Translations under genes and position numbers: made by a program
In this document: piece by piece, positions 16,653-24,879 of the stretch
How positions within the stretch are numbered: position 1 is the first letter of the stretch
How the letters are laid out: each line of letters starts with the position of its first letter
Origin: Collinsella sp.
GTDB taxonomy: Bacteria > Actinomycetota > Coriobacteriia > Coriobacteriales > Coriobacteriaceae
Reading direction: 5' to 3'
DNA: 64,000 bases
NCBI GenBank assembly: GCA_019425015.1
Contig: JAHYYJ010000001.1
Location: forward strand, 220,386 to 284,385
The notes under the pieces: model-generated
The model's database searches: none
What the model was told of the DNA's origin: nothing
The model's input: the letters and a program-made list of their open reading frames with translations, nothing else

Positions 16653-16694
16653 GGAACAGGCCCGCTGGCAGATAGTTGCCAGCGGGCCTGTTCC
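16653..16694. terminator. Long hairpin after trpS
   Basis: The arms GGAACAGGCCCGCTGGC and GCCAGCGGGCCTGTTCC form a perfect 17 bp stem with an eight-base loop. No T run follows, so its strength as an intrinsic terminator is uncertain. Confidence 0.7.
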
Positions 16695-16873
16695 CGAAGT
16701 ACACCGTTGAATCGCACAGAGGGGAGGAATGCGAATCAAACTCAACAGGGCAGGCTTTTTCATCGCCTATTGCCTGCTCCGTTGCTGAAAACAATATAGT
16801 TCACCGTGGTTTACTTTGCTGCGACAAACCGCGCCGCCATACCTTCTCCATAAGTTAACCTCGGTAAACCTGC

Positions 16874-16914
16874 CAAAACCACCACAAAGGGGATAGGCAC
16901 CTTTGTGGTGGTTT
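16874..16914. repeat. ACCACCACAAAGG hairpin repeat, copy 3
   Basis: This is the standard stem with a GGATAGGCA loop. It lies before the stop of the minus-strand alkyltransferase-like gene. Confidence 0.85.
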
Positions 16915-16931
16915 AAGCCACGGCAGAGCCG

Positions 16932-17252
16932 CTAGAGCCCTGCAGGCCAGCGACAGGCGGCCAAGTCGACGTGCATGTCGTCCTTAAACGCCACACCCTC
17001 CCCTAGCAAAAGCTCACGTTGAGCATCGGGACCGCCAAAAGCAAAACCATCGCATATGCGGCCATCGGCAAACACCACGCGGTGACAGGGAATCTCGCCG
17101 GGACGCGGATTGCCATGCAGGGCATACCCCACGTACCGCGCACTTCGTGGACGTCCAGCAAGCAGCGCCACCTGACCATACGTGGCGACCATCCCCTCGG
17201 GAATCTGCTCGACCACCTCGTACACCCGCTCAAAAAAGCCCTCAGACACCAT
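16932..17252 (-). CDS. Methylated-DNA--protein-cysteine methyltransferase domain protein
   Basis: This 106-residue protein consists only of the DNA-binding/active-site domain of the Ogt/MGMT family. The acceptor cysteine is present in IPCHRVVFADG, and the winged-helix part includes MVATYGQVALLAG. Full Ogt proteins have an additional N-terminal domain that is absent here. Short forms include the alkyltransferase-like proteins, but those usually replace the cysteine with tryptophan, so this one could still be an active alkyl acceptor. The ATG at 17252 has a GGAAGGGAG site. Hairpin repeats lie on both sides. Confidence 0.85.
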   Translation of the reverse strand: MVSEGFFERVYEVVEQIPEGMVATYGQVALLAGRPRSARYVGYALHGNPRPGEIPCHRVVFADGRICDGFAFGGPDAQRELLLGEGVAFKDDMHVDLAACRWPAGL

Positions 17253-17281
17253 TGCTCACTCCCTTCCACCCGGAATAGCAT

Positions 17282-17320
17282 AAACCACCACAAAGGTGCC
17301 TGCCCTTTGTGGTGGTTTAT
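17282..17320. repeat. ACCACCACAAAGG hairpin repeat, copy 4 (reverse orientation)
   Basis: The stem is intact and the loop reads TGCCTGCC, the complement of the forward loop. It lies between the DegV stop and the alkyltransferase-like gene. Confidence 0.85.
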
Positions 17321-17330
17321 GGCAGGTTGG

Positions 17331-18185
17331 TTAGTTGGCGGGGCGGAAGAAGGCTACTGCTACGGCGCCGGGGCCCACGTGGGTGCCGATGGTGGCGCCG
17401 ATGGTGTGGATGGGCAGCTCGCTCTCGGCATGGCCGGCCCACAGCGCGGCGCTGTCCTCGATGTATTTCTTGAGCACCGCATCCGAAAGGCCCGTATAGC
17501 CGAGCGCCAGCGGCATGGAAAAGTCGATGCCGCCCGCCTTTTCGACCTTCTGGTTGAGCAGGTTACGTCCGTTCTTGGAACCGCGCGCCTTGCCCAGCTG
17601 CACGATCAGACCGTCCTCGGCAGCCACAACAGGCTTTACGTTGAGCAGCGTACCCACGGCACCGGCAGCAGCAGACAGGCGACCGCCGCGCACCAGGTAC
17701 TCCAGCGTCTCGAGCAGACCAATAACCACCACGCGGTCACGGACGGCCTCGACAGCCGCCGCGATCTGGGCCGCGCCCTGGCCCTCGTCCACTAGGCGCA
17801 GGGCATACTCGACCAGCACGCGCTCACCCAGGGTAACGTTATTGCTGTCCACGACGAACATGTCGCCGCCCGGCGCCTCGGCAAGTGCCGTACGAGCACT
17901 CTGGTTGGTGCCCGAGAGCTTGGCGCCCACGGTAATAATCACGGCCTCATCGCCGGCCTCACGCGCTTCGGCAATCGCCTGCGAAAAGGCGTACGGGTTG
18001 ACCTGACCGGTCTTGGGCAGCTCATCGCGCTCCACAAGCATCTCGTAAAAGCGCTGGTGATCGATGTCGACGCCATCCATATACACATCGGTGCCAAAGG
18101 TGACGGACAGCGGCAGAACGCGCAGAGCGGGGTGCTCCGCCGGCGACATATCGCTTGCGGAATCGGTAATAATGCGGACGGACAT
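17331..18185 (-). CDS. DegV family fatty-acid-binding protein
   Basis: This 284-residue protein starts MSVRIITDSASDMSP, the DegV signature, and has the TGQVNPYAFSQAI and GTNQSA (about residue 95) segments that hold the bound lipid head group. DegV/FakB proteins carry fatty acids, in known cases to the FakA kinase. No fakA is seen nearby. The start at 18185 has an AAAGGA site. MarR-type gene 18305 lies upstream on the same strand with a 119 bp gap, so the two could be linked. A second DegV protein is at 53134. Confidence 0.92.
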   Translation of the reverse strand: MSVRIITDSASDMSPAEHPALRVLPLSVTFGTDVYMDGVDIDHQRFYEMLVERDELPKTGQVNPYAFSQAIAEAREAGDEAVIITVGAKLSGTNQSARTALAEAPGGDMFVVDSNNVTLGERVLVEYALRLVDEGQGAAQIAAAVEAVRDRVVVIGLLETLEYLVRGGRLSAAAGAVGTLLNVKPVVAAEDGLIVQLGKARGSKNGRNLLNQKVEKAGGIDFSMPLALGYTGLSDAVLKKYIEDSAALWAGHAESELPIHTIGATIGTHVGPGAVAVAFFRPAN

Positions 18186-18304
18186 AACGAATCCTTTCTT
18201 GCGCAGGTCCCGCGCGGGGAATTTTGACAGCAATGCCCCGGCACGGCATACGCGCTCAAACGGGACTATGCAGTTTTTAATGGGAAGCAAATGCCTTGGC
18301 GGCC

Positions 18305-18754
18305 TTAGATCTCACGCAGGGTGTTGAGAATCGTACGCAGCGACGCATACATCTGCTCGCGCTGCTCCACACCCATAGCCTTACCGGTGGTGTCGAGCAC
18401 CTCGCGAATGATGCAGTCCGCCTCGCTCATGCTCTCGCCGCCCAGAGCGGTCAGGCGCACCGGGGCACGATACTTAACGGCCGCATCACCCGAGTCGTCG
18501 ACCTCGACGTAGCCGCCCTCCTCCAGATGCGCGAGCGTGCGCGAGACGGCGGCACGGGTCACGCCTGCCATGCGAGCCAGGTCAGCGCCAGTCAGGCCGT
18601 CCTTGCTGCGCTCAAGATAGTACAGGCACATAACGTCGGAGCCCTTGAGGCCCAGCCTTGCGCCCTCGGATGTCTTAATGCGCTGGATCTCCTTGTAGAG
18701 CCCGCTGATCAGTCCGACAAAGTCCTCGAAACGTGTCTCGTCGTTCTGCTGCAT
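18305..18754 (-). CDS. MarR family transcriptional regulator
   Basis: This 149-residue winged-helix repressor has its DNA-recognition helix at GADLARMAGVTRAAVSRTLA (about residues 56-75) and the wing at GGYVEVDDSGD. The terminal helices form the usual dimer interface. Its proximity to the degV gene 18185 downstream suggests it may control that gene, which is inference only. The ATG at 18754 has an AAAGGCGG site. Confidence 0.9.
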   Translation of the reverse strand: MQQNDETRFEDFVGLISGLYKEIQRIKTSEGARLGLKGSDVMCLYYLERSKDGLTGADLARMAGVTRAAVSRTLAHLEEGGYVEVDDSGDAAVKYRAPVRLTALGGESMSEADCIIREVLDTTGKAMGVEQREQMYASLRTILNTLREI

Positions 18755-18857
18755 GGGAGACGACCGCCTTTCGCTTACATGATGCTAACGGGTAAACATC
18801 TTAGCCGCACGAGGCAACACCCGTACCCAAATACCCCATTTGTTAACCCATCAACAT

Positions 18858-18899
18858 AAAAACCACCACAAAGGGGATAGGCACCTTTGTGGCGGTTTT
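18858..18899. repeat. ACCACCACAAAGG hairpin repeat, copy 5
   Basis: This is a standard copy, except that the right arm reads GTGGCGG, leaving one unmatched pair. Confidence 0.8.
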
Positions 18900-18927
18900 G
18901 ACCGGCGAACATGATCCGCAGGCGCCG

Positions 18928-19647
18928 CTACAGCTCCACGCAGGGATTGTCGCGAGTCACAAGCGTCTTAACGACAACCGTCGCTCCCAGATAGCGCTCG
19001 AGCAGCTCCGCTAAGCGATCGATCGCGGCCTGGCAATCCCCCATCCGCTCGGGCTCCACGCACTCAATCGCCAGGAACGCATCGGCCGAATCATCGGACA
19101 GCGCCGTTCGAACGCCGTCGCGCCAGTTCCAGCAGCGGCACACGGCGCCTGCATCGTCGATATAGGCGAGCTCGCCGGGCAGCGTCGGGTCATCCGCTTC
19201 CTCGCCAAGAGGCAGGAACGCATCGCCACCGTCGGTCACCTTCAAGCGAAGGTCACCCTCGATCGCATGCAAATCCTCGCCTCCCACGGGCAGCGCGTAG
19301 GTCAGCGACACCGTGTTGTAGATGTCCACCGCGGACGTAATGTGGCCCACCGGCTTGCCTTTGAGCACGCGTTTGAGCAGGTTCTCGATTGAGCAACGCG
19401 CGCCCTTTTTGGTCTTGAACAGACGGTACGCGTCACGCCATGCCTTGACCGGTGCGTTCTCGCTGATAGTATCGCTGGTCAGATGGCGCTCCGCGTCGAT
19501 ATTGGCGCGGTCAAGCAGCGCGGCAATCGCATCCACGTCCTCCTGGGGTATCTGGGCCGCGGGCTTCATGCCCTTTACGACCACAACGCCGATAGCCGCC
19601 TGCGGAAACAGCTCCCAAAACGAATTCTCGGTAACAAAGCCCTTCAT
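18928..19647 (-). CDS. B3/B4 tRNA-binding domain protein
   Basis: This 239-residue protein matches the free-standing B3/B4 domain family, which resembles the editing domain of the phenylalanyl-tRNA synthetase beta chain. Visible family segments include WRDAYRLFKTKKGARCSIEN (about residues 68-87), GHITSAVDIYNTVSL and LPVGGEDL. These proteins are thought to act on mischarged tRNA or related substrates, but few are characterised. The start at 19647 has a GAAGGGAG site. A structured leader with a terminator-like hairpin (19692-19782) lies upstream, suggesting regulation by attenuation. Confidence 0.85.
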   Translation of the reverse strand: MKGFVTENSFWELFPQAAIGVVVVKGMKPAAQIPQEDVDAIAALLDRANIDAERHLTSDTISENAPVKAWRDAYRLFKTKKGARCSIENLLKRVLKGKPVGHITSAVDIYNTVSLTYALPVGGEDLHAIEGDLRLKVTDGGDAFLPLGEEADDPTLPGELAYIDDAGAVCRCWNWRDGVRTALSDDSADAFLAIECVEPERMGDCQAAIDRLAELLERYLGATVVVKTLVTRDNPCVEL

Positions 19648-19691
19648 ACGTGCTCCCTTCACGATTCGCCCCACGCGAGCGTCTAAACAAA

Positions 19692-19782
19692 AAGCGCTCT
19701 TACAGCGGCCACCTTCAAAGTCCTACGGTGCCGCCACAAGAGCGCTTACGCTGCCCCCATCCGGAGAAGGGGGCAATATGTC
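19692..19782 (-). promoter_or_regulatory. Structured leader with terminator-like hairpin
   Basis: Read on the minus strand, a TACAAT box (19789-19794) is followed by a hairpin TGCCCCC...GGGGGCA. A long stem comes next: AAGCGCTCTT, GCGGC and ACC pair with GGTG, GCCGC and AAGAGCGCTT, then TTTTTG. The B3/B4 gene starts 45 bp further on. It could be an attenuator, an unrecognised riboswitch, or a small RNA ending at this terminator. Confidence 0.5.
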
Positions 19783-19814
19783 AGGCGTATTGTAACCCGA
19801 GTCATCCGCGCGAG

Positions 19815-19857
19815 TAAAACCACCACAAAGGTGCCTGTCCCCTTTATGGTGGTTTTG
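19815..19857. repeat. ACCACCACAAAGG hairpin repeat, copy 6 (reverse orientation)
   Basis: The stem has one change (TATGGTGG on the right arm). It lies 15 bp beyond the pckA stop and may terminate it. Confidence 0.8.
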
Positions 19858-19871
19858 GGTCTGAAGCAACG

Positions 19872-21542
19872 CTAGTGTCGGAGTCCCAGCAGGCCGCGGC
19901 CGCGATGACGGGCGTCGACGTGCACCTGAGCGTGCGGACCGGCGGCCTTCACGGACTCGGGCAGGTGCGAGTACTTCTTCTCGAAGTTCTCCTCGAACAT
20001 CACGGCCAAGTTGTGCGCCGCCTCGTCGTAGCGCGCGGTGCTCTGCCAGTACTGGCGCGGCACCAGGATGCCGTCGGGCACGCCGTGGCACGTGGTGGGA
20101 ATGTCGACGTTAAAGATATCGTCATGCACGAATTCGCTGTCCTCGATGGTACCGTCGAGGGCGCGGGCCACCAGGGCGCGCGTGTAGGCAAGCTCGATGC
20201 GATGGCCCACGCCGTAGCCGCCGCCAATCCAGCCGGTGTTGACCAGGTACACACGCGTGCGGCCGTCGGCGATGCGCTCACCGAGCATCTTGGCATAGAC
20301 CATGGGGTCGAGCGGCATAAACGGCTCGCCAAACAGCGAAGAGAACGTGGGCGTGGGCTCGGTGACGCCGACCTCGGTGCCGGGGATCTTGGCCGTAAAG
20401 CCCGTCACGAAGTGGTACATGGCGGCATCGGCCGTCAGGCGTGAGATGGGCGGCAACACGCCAAAGGCGTCGCAGGTCAGGAACAGCACGACGCTTGGAG
20501 TGGTGCCCATGCCCTTGGTCCACGCGTTGGGAATGTGCTCCACAGGGTATGCCACGCGCGTGTTGTGCGTGATCGAGATGTCGTCGTAGTTGGGCTTGCG
20601 GTTCTCATCGAGCACCACGTTTTCGCAGATCGCGCCAAAGCGGACAGCGTTGAAGATCTCGGGCTCGTGGAACGCGTCCAGGCCCTCGCATTTGGCGTAG
20701 CAGCCACCTTCGATGTTGAAGATGCCCATGTCGGACCAACCGTGCTCGTCGTCGCCGATCAGCAGCCGCGTGGGGTTGGCCGAAAGCGTGGTCTTGCCCG
20801 TGCCCGAAAGGCCAAAGAACACGGCGGTCTCGTGCGTGACGGGATCCATGCTGGCCGAGCAGTGCATGGGTAGCACGTCGTCCTCGACGGGCAGCAGGTA
20901 ATTCATGACGCTGAAGATGGACTTTTTGATTTCGCCGGAGTAACCGGTGCCGGCAACCAAAATCACGCGCTCCTGGAAGTTGATGACCACGGCGGCGCTG
21001 GAGTTGAGGCCCTTAATGGCGGGATCGCACTGGTAGCCGGGAGCGGCGAGCACGCAGAAGTCCGGCTCGCCGGTGCGTGCGATTTCACGGGCAAGCGGGC
21101 GGGCGAGCATCTGCTTAATAAAGAGCGCTTGGCTGGCACGCTCGCAGGCGACAAGCAGGCGACGCGTATGGTTGCGATCGGCACCGGCCATACCGCGAGT
21201 GACGAACACATCGCGCTCGTTGAGGTAGTTGACGATACCGGCCTTGATGGCCTCGTAGCTCTCGGCAGAAAGCGGGCGGTTGACGGCGCCCCAGGCGATC
21301 TTGTCGTGCACGTCGGGCGTGTCGACGATAAAGCGGTCGTTGGGCGAACGGCCGGTACGCTCCCCCGTCTCGATCACCAGCGCGCCGTTGGATGCCATGC
21401 GGCCTTCTTCGCGGCGGATAGCGTGCTCGACGAGCTCCGCGGCGGGTAGATCGACCAGCAGACGGGGTTGATTCTCGGCGGGATCTTCGACCAGCGCAAT
21501 ACCAAAGTTGGACAGAACTTCTGCAGGGGTAACACCAGGCAT
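19872..21542 (-). CDS. pckA: Phosphoenolpyruvate carboxykinase (ATP)
   Basis: This enzyme interconverts oxaloacetate plus ATP with phosphoenolpyruvate plus CO2. The 556 residues carry the ATP-type signature FGLSGTGKTTLSANP (P-loop, about residue 247), the metal-binding DDEHGWSDMGIFNIEGGCYA region and ENRKPNYDD. The C-terminus extends slightly past the family's usual end (VHVDARHRGRGLLGLRH). The start at 21542 has an AAAGGAGG site. In gut anaerobes this enzyme often runs in the CO2-fixing direction; that is general knowledge, not visible here. Confidence 0.96.
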   Translation of the reverse strand: MPGVTPAEVLSNFGIALVEDPAENQPRLLVDLPAAELVEHAIRREEGRMASNGALVIETGERTGRSPNDRFIVDTPDVHDKIAWGAVNRPLSAESYEAIKAGIVNYLNERDVFVTRGMAGADRNHTRRLLVACERASQALFIKQMLARPLAREIARTGEPDFCVLAAPGYQCDPAIKGLNSSAAVVINFQERVILVAGTGYSGEIKKSIFSVMNYLLPVEDDVLPMHCSASMDPVTHETAVFFGLSGTGKTTLSANPTRLLIGDDEHGWSDMGIFNIEGGCYAKCEGLDAFHEPEIFNAVRFGAICENVVLDENRKPNYDDISITHNTRVAYPVEHIPNAWTKGMGTTPSVVLFLTCDAFGVLPPISRLTADAAMYHFVTGFTAKIPGTEVGVTEPTPTFSSLFGEPFMPLDPMVYAKMLGERIADGRTRVYLVNTGWIGGGYGVGHRIELAYTRALVARALDGTIEDSEFVHDDIFNVDIPTTCHGVPDGILVPRQYWQSTARYDEAAHNLAVMFEENFEKKYSHLPESVKAAGPHAQVHVDARHRGRGLLGLRH

Positions 21543-21731
21543 GGGGCCTCCTTTAAAAGCGCGACACGTGGACGCGGCGCGCACTTTACTCACGTAAAGC
21601 CCGTTGTACCCGATATGCAAAAACGTTTTTGCGGCAACGGCGAAGCGCCCGCCCAACGGTCAAAAATCGCAGGCAAGCGGCCTAGTCGTTAGAGACACTC
21701 TTGAACAGGCAACAACCAAGGAGCGACCCCG

Positions 21732-21792
21732 GATGCCGGCACTTAGGGACGTTCTCAAAGTGCCGGCACATAAGGAACGTCCCCAAATGCCG
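21732..21792. repeat. GTGCCGGCAC / GGAACGTCCCC repeat, copy 2 (fullest copy)
   Basis: GGGACGTT and AACGTCCC flank AAGTGCCGGCACATAAGG, forming a stem. An extra GATGCCGGCACTTA precedes it. It lies between pckA and the divergent flippase gene. Confidence 0.75.
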
Positions 21793-21894
21793 TCTACTGA
21801 ATGGCGCCGCCGAAATTATCGAACAACCTGTTCAAAAACACGAACGAACACCGTCGCGTCTATACTAGAGCGTAGCAATAGAAAGGACTCCGCT

Positions 21895-23469
21895 TTGAGC
21901 ATCACGCCCATCGATAGCATTCGCCGCGCCATCGCCCGCCGCAATGGCGTCGCCGACCCCACTGTATCGGACGGGGCGCACGGGCAGGGCGGACGCATCG
22001 AGAACGGCCTGTTCCCCGCATCGCACACCGCCGAGGAGCTCGCACGAATCCAAGAGCTAAGCCAGCGTAACGCCGGCGGTCCCGACAGCAGCCAGGCCAC
22101 ACGCCGTCGCCGCGAGCGCGATCGCCAGCCCGGCCCCATCCACCGCATGGTCAATGCCTGGTGGAACCGCCTGCTCGGAGCCGTCTACGGCGGCGGCTTC
22201 TCCACGCAAGAAGCCGAGTACGAAGATCACGCCACCCGTCGCGACTACCTTTGGAATACCCTGGGCACCGCCGTGTGGGGCATGGTGTTTCCGTTGCTCA
22301 CCATCGTGTCCACACAGCTCGTGGGCGCCGAGGAGGCTGGCAAATTCTCCATCGCCTTTGTCACCGGCACGCTCATCATGATCGCGTGCAACTACGGCGT
22401 GCGCAATTTCCAGGTCTCGGACATCGACGAAAAGACGTCCTTTGCCTCTTACCAGCTCAACCGCTGGATCTGCGGAGCGCTCGCGCTGGCATGCGGCCTG
22501 GTATACAGCAGCGCCCGCGGCTACGATGCGCAGATGGCCACAATCGGCCTGGGCGTCTACCTGTATAAGGTGATCGACGGCATTGCCGACGTGTACGAGG
22601 GCCGCCTGCAGCAGGCCGACAAACTCTACCTGGCCGGCATGAGCCAAACGCTACGATCCGTCGGCGTCATCGCGGTCTTTAGCGTGGCACTGTTCCTCAC
22701 GCGCAGCATGCCCATCGCCGCCATGGCCATGGGCATCGCCGCGATTGCCTCGCTCGTGCTGGTCACCGCCCCGCTCGCCCTGCTCGAAACCGAAAAATCA
22801 CGCCGTATGAGTCTGCGCGAGGCTGGTCACCTGTTTATCCAGTGCGCCCCGCTCTTTGGTGCGCTGTTCCTGTTCAACCTCATCGAGAGCATGCCCAAGT
22901 TCGTGATGGAAGGCACACTGGCCTACAAATACCAGCTGTACTTTAATGCACTGTTCTTTCCAGCGCAGGCTATTTTGTTGAGCATTGGATTTATCTATAA
23001 ACCGCAGCTCCTACGTCTGTCGAGCATTTGGGCGAATCCGCGCAAGCGTCGCCGCTTTGACTTGATTATTGTTGCCGTTATGGCACTGATCGTGGTCATT
23101 ACCGGAGCGTGCGCCGCATTTATGGCAGGCCCCGGCATCCCCATCATGAGCTTTATGTACGGCCTCAACTTTGAGCGCTACCGCACGCTGGCACTGCTAA
23201 TGGTTGTCGCCGGCGGCGTCACCGCGGCAATCGACTTTATCTACGCCATCATCACGGTGTTGCGCCACGCCGGCGATGTCACCAAGATCTACCTGATCTG
23301 CTTCGCCGTAAGCGTGGTGCTGCCGGTGATCCTGATTAAGCTGCTGGGTCTGATGGGCGCCGTGGTGAGCTACCTAGCCATCATGGCCCTACTCCTGGTG
23401 CTGCTGATAATCGAGTACGCCCACATCCGCCAGCGCATCGAGCGCGACCGCAACCCCTACGGCGCCTAA
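21895..23469 (+). CDS. Wzx/MATE-like polysaccharide flippase
   Basis: This 524-residue membrane protein has a charged cytoplasmic N-terminus of about 105 residues (Arg-rich, ATRRRRERDRQPG) followed by about twelve hydrophobic segments, the first near LWNTLGTAVWGMVFPLLTIV. Layout and composition match lipopolysaccharide/polysaccharide exporters of the MOP superfamily, which flip lipid-linked sugars. No other polysaccharide gene is adjacent, so the substrate is open. The TTG start at 21895 is chosen because GAAAGGA sits eight bases upstream and a TATACT box precedes it. Longer in-frame starts run through the repeat at 21732. Confidence 0.82.
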   Translation: MSITPIDSIRRAIARRNGVADPTVSDGAHGQGGRIENGLFPASHTAEELARIQELSQRNAGGPDSSQATRRRRERDRQPGPIHRMVNAWWNRLLGAVYGGGFSTQEAEYEDHATRRDYLWNTLGTAVWGMVFPLLTIVSTQLVGAEEAGKFSIAFVTGTLIMIACNYGVRNFQVSDIDEKTSFASYQLNRWICGALALACGLVYSSARGYDAQMATIGLGVYLYKVIDGIADVYEGRLQQADKLYLAGMSQTLRSVGVIAVFSVALFLTRSMPIAAMAMGIAAIASLVLVTAPLALLETEKSRRMSLREAGHLFIQCAPLFGALFLFNLIESMPKFVMEGTLAYKYQLYFNALFFPAQAILLSIGFIYKPQLLRLSSIWANPRKRRRFDLIIVAVMALIVVITGACAAFMAGPGIPIMSFMYGLNFERYRTLALLMVVAGGVTAAIDFIYAIITVLRHAGDVTKIYLICFAVSVVLPVILIKLLGLMGAVVSYLAIMALLLVLLIIEYAHIRQRIERDRNPYGA

Positions 23470-23549
23470 TTAGCTGCCCCGGTCACCGGAATTTGCGATG
23501 GAATCGCCCCGGCTGGGGTCTCGTTGAAGACAATATGCATCACGTAAAA

Positions 23550-23672
23550 CTAAGTGAGTAGATTTTTACCGAATCCCTGACCACACCGACAGAACACAAG
23601 TCCGTGACCTGCGGTTTTATTGAGGCAAATATGTTGGGTGCTCGGCATTTCCAAAAAAGTCTACTCACTTAG
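23550..23672 (+). repeat. Structured 123 bp element, family E copy 3
   Basis: The perfect 13 bp arms CTAAGTGAGTAGA and TCTACTCACTTAG enclose the family core: TGACCACACC, ACAAGTCC, ACCTGCGG followed by TTTTATT, and CTCGGCAT. The outer stem is unlike that of copies 1 and 2, yet pairs perfectly. Confidence 0.7.
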
Positions 23673-23687
23673 CCAGCGGGCAGCCAA

Positions 23688-23720
23688 ATGATTATTTAAT
23701 CCCCGTCCCAGAGAAATCAA
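23688..23720. repeat. AATCCCCGTCCCAG hairpin repeat, copy 2
   Basis: TGATTATTTAATCCCCGTCC followed by CAGAGAAATCA shares the loop and the TGATT/AATCA stem with copy 1 at 12681. Confidence 0.55.
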
Positions 23721-23786
23721 TTAGCGGGCAGAAGGGCAAGAGTAGTCAAAAAAGCCCCGTCCCAAATTAGCTACCACTTGCACCGA

Positions 23787-24626
23787 TTATTCGCCCGGGT
23801 TGATGTTCGCGTAGAACTCCGCCCCATCATCGAGCCGCAGGATGCCCACGCGACCGAACTCGGAGCCGGTGGCGGCGGCGCAGTCGATGTCGATGCGATC
23901 GGGCACGCCGGCGGTATCCTCGCCACCCAGGCGCACAATCTGCCCGCGGCCCGACTCCTCATCGAGCCCCGCCAGGCCGCCAACCTCGCAATAGCGCCCA
24001 AGCGACACCGTGGGCGTGTGGCCGCTCACCACGACCGGGCCCTCGCCCTCGGCAGAAAGCAGTCCCGTCGGCGCATCCCAATAGCCGTGACGAATCCACA
24101 GCAGGTCATCGGACGACTGCACGGCGAGCATTTGCCGCAGCAGCTCGCTATCGGCATCGACCGCTCCCCTGCCGTCACCGCAATCGACACCATGCTCAAG
24201 CAAAAACGCGCGCGCCGCCTCGGTCTGGATGCCGGCATGCACCAGCAGGTACGGGCGCTCCTCGGTCTCGGCCACCGCGTAGAGCGGCAGCGCGGCCATC
24301 CATCGCACGAGCTCCTCGTATGCCTCAAATTCCATGTCGTTGAGCTGCTCGCTCGTCGTCCAGCCACCGTTGATATCCCAGGTCTCGGCATCGAGCGGGT
24401 CCTGGCCAATGATGGCATCGAGCATGATCTGCTCGTGATTGCCCTTGAGCACGTGGGCGTTGGGCAGCGAGCGCACGAGCTTAATAACGCCGACCGGATC
24501 GGGCCCGCGATCGATCATGTCGCCCAGCACGTACAGCGTGTCGTCGGACGTCAACGAGATCTTAGACAGGGCCTCGTCAAGCGCACGCACGTGCCCGTGA
24601 GCATCAGATGTCACATAGATCGCCAT
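23787..24626 (-). CDS. PPP-family metallophosphatase
   Basis: This 279-residue protein carries the calcineurin-like phosphoesterase motifs in order: YVTSDAHGHV (D-x-H type), LGDMIDRGPDP (GDxxDRG), LKGNHEQIM (GNHE), a later LLVHAG (about 138) and SGHTPT (about 206). These bind a di-metal centre that hydrolyses phosphoesters. It resembles the bacterial serine/threonine phosphatase and ApaH-like groups; the substrate cannot be assigned. The start at 24626 has an AAGGAGAGG site. It is divergent from the antiporter gene at 24880. Confidence 0.88.
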   Translation of the reverse strand: MAIYVTSDAHGHVRALDEALSKISLTSDDTLYVLGDMIDRGPDPVGVIKLVRSLPNAHVLKGNHEQIMLDAIIGQDPLDAETWDINGGWTTSEQLNDMEFEAYEELVRWMAALPLYAVAETEERPYLLVHAGIQTEAARAFLLEHGVDCGDGRGAVDADSELLRQMLAVQSSDDLLWIRHGYWDAPTGLLSAEGEGPVVVSGHTPTVSLGRYCEVGGLAGLDEESGRGQIVRLGGEDTAGVPDRIDIDCAAATGSEFGRVGILRLDDGAEFYANINPGE

Positions 24627-24879
24627 GGTACGCCTCTCCTTGCATTGCGGTCTAAGCCCGGCGCCGCAACTAAAACTTCAAGTTGAACTTAAACGTTACC
24701 CATTGTACTCCGTTGCAATAAAGCTGGAAAGGGTTTCCGAGCAGAGGCAAAGACGGCAGCCGTCTATGACGATATCGCGCACGCCCGTAATCCGCCCCCA
24801 TAAACCCACCACCTTTGGGTACAAATAACCGCAGACAACTGACCGTGCCACGCCAACCACCCAGGAGCGGACACTATCC

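Larger units (their letters stand above)
23470..23786. other. Repeat-filled gap between convergent genes
   Basis: This gap holds family E copy 3 (23550-23672) and a diverged AATCCCCGTCCCAG hairpin (23688-23720). A further GCCCCGTCCCAAATTAG fragment lies at 23755-23771. No gene is seen. Confidence 0.7.
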
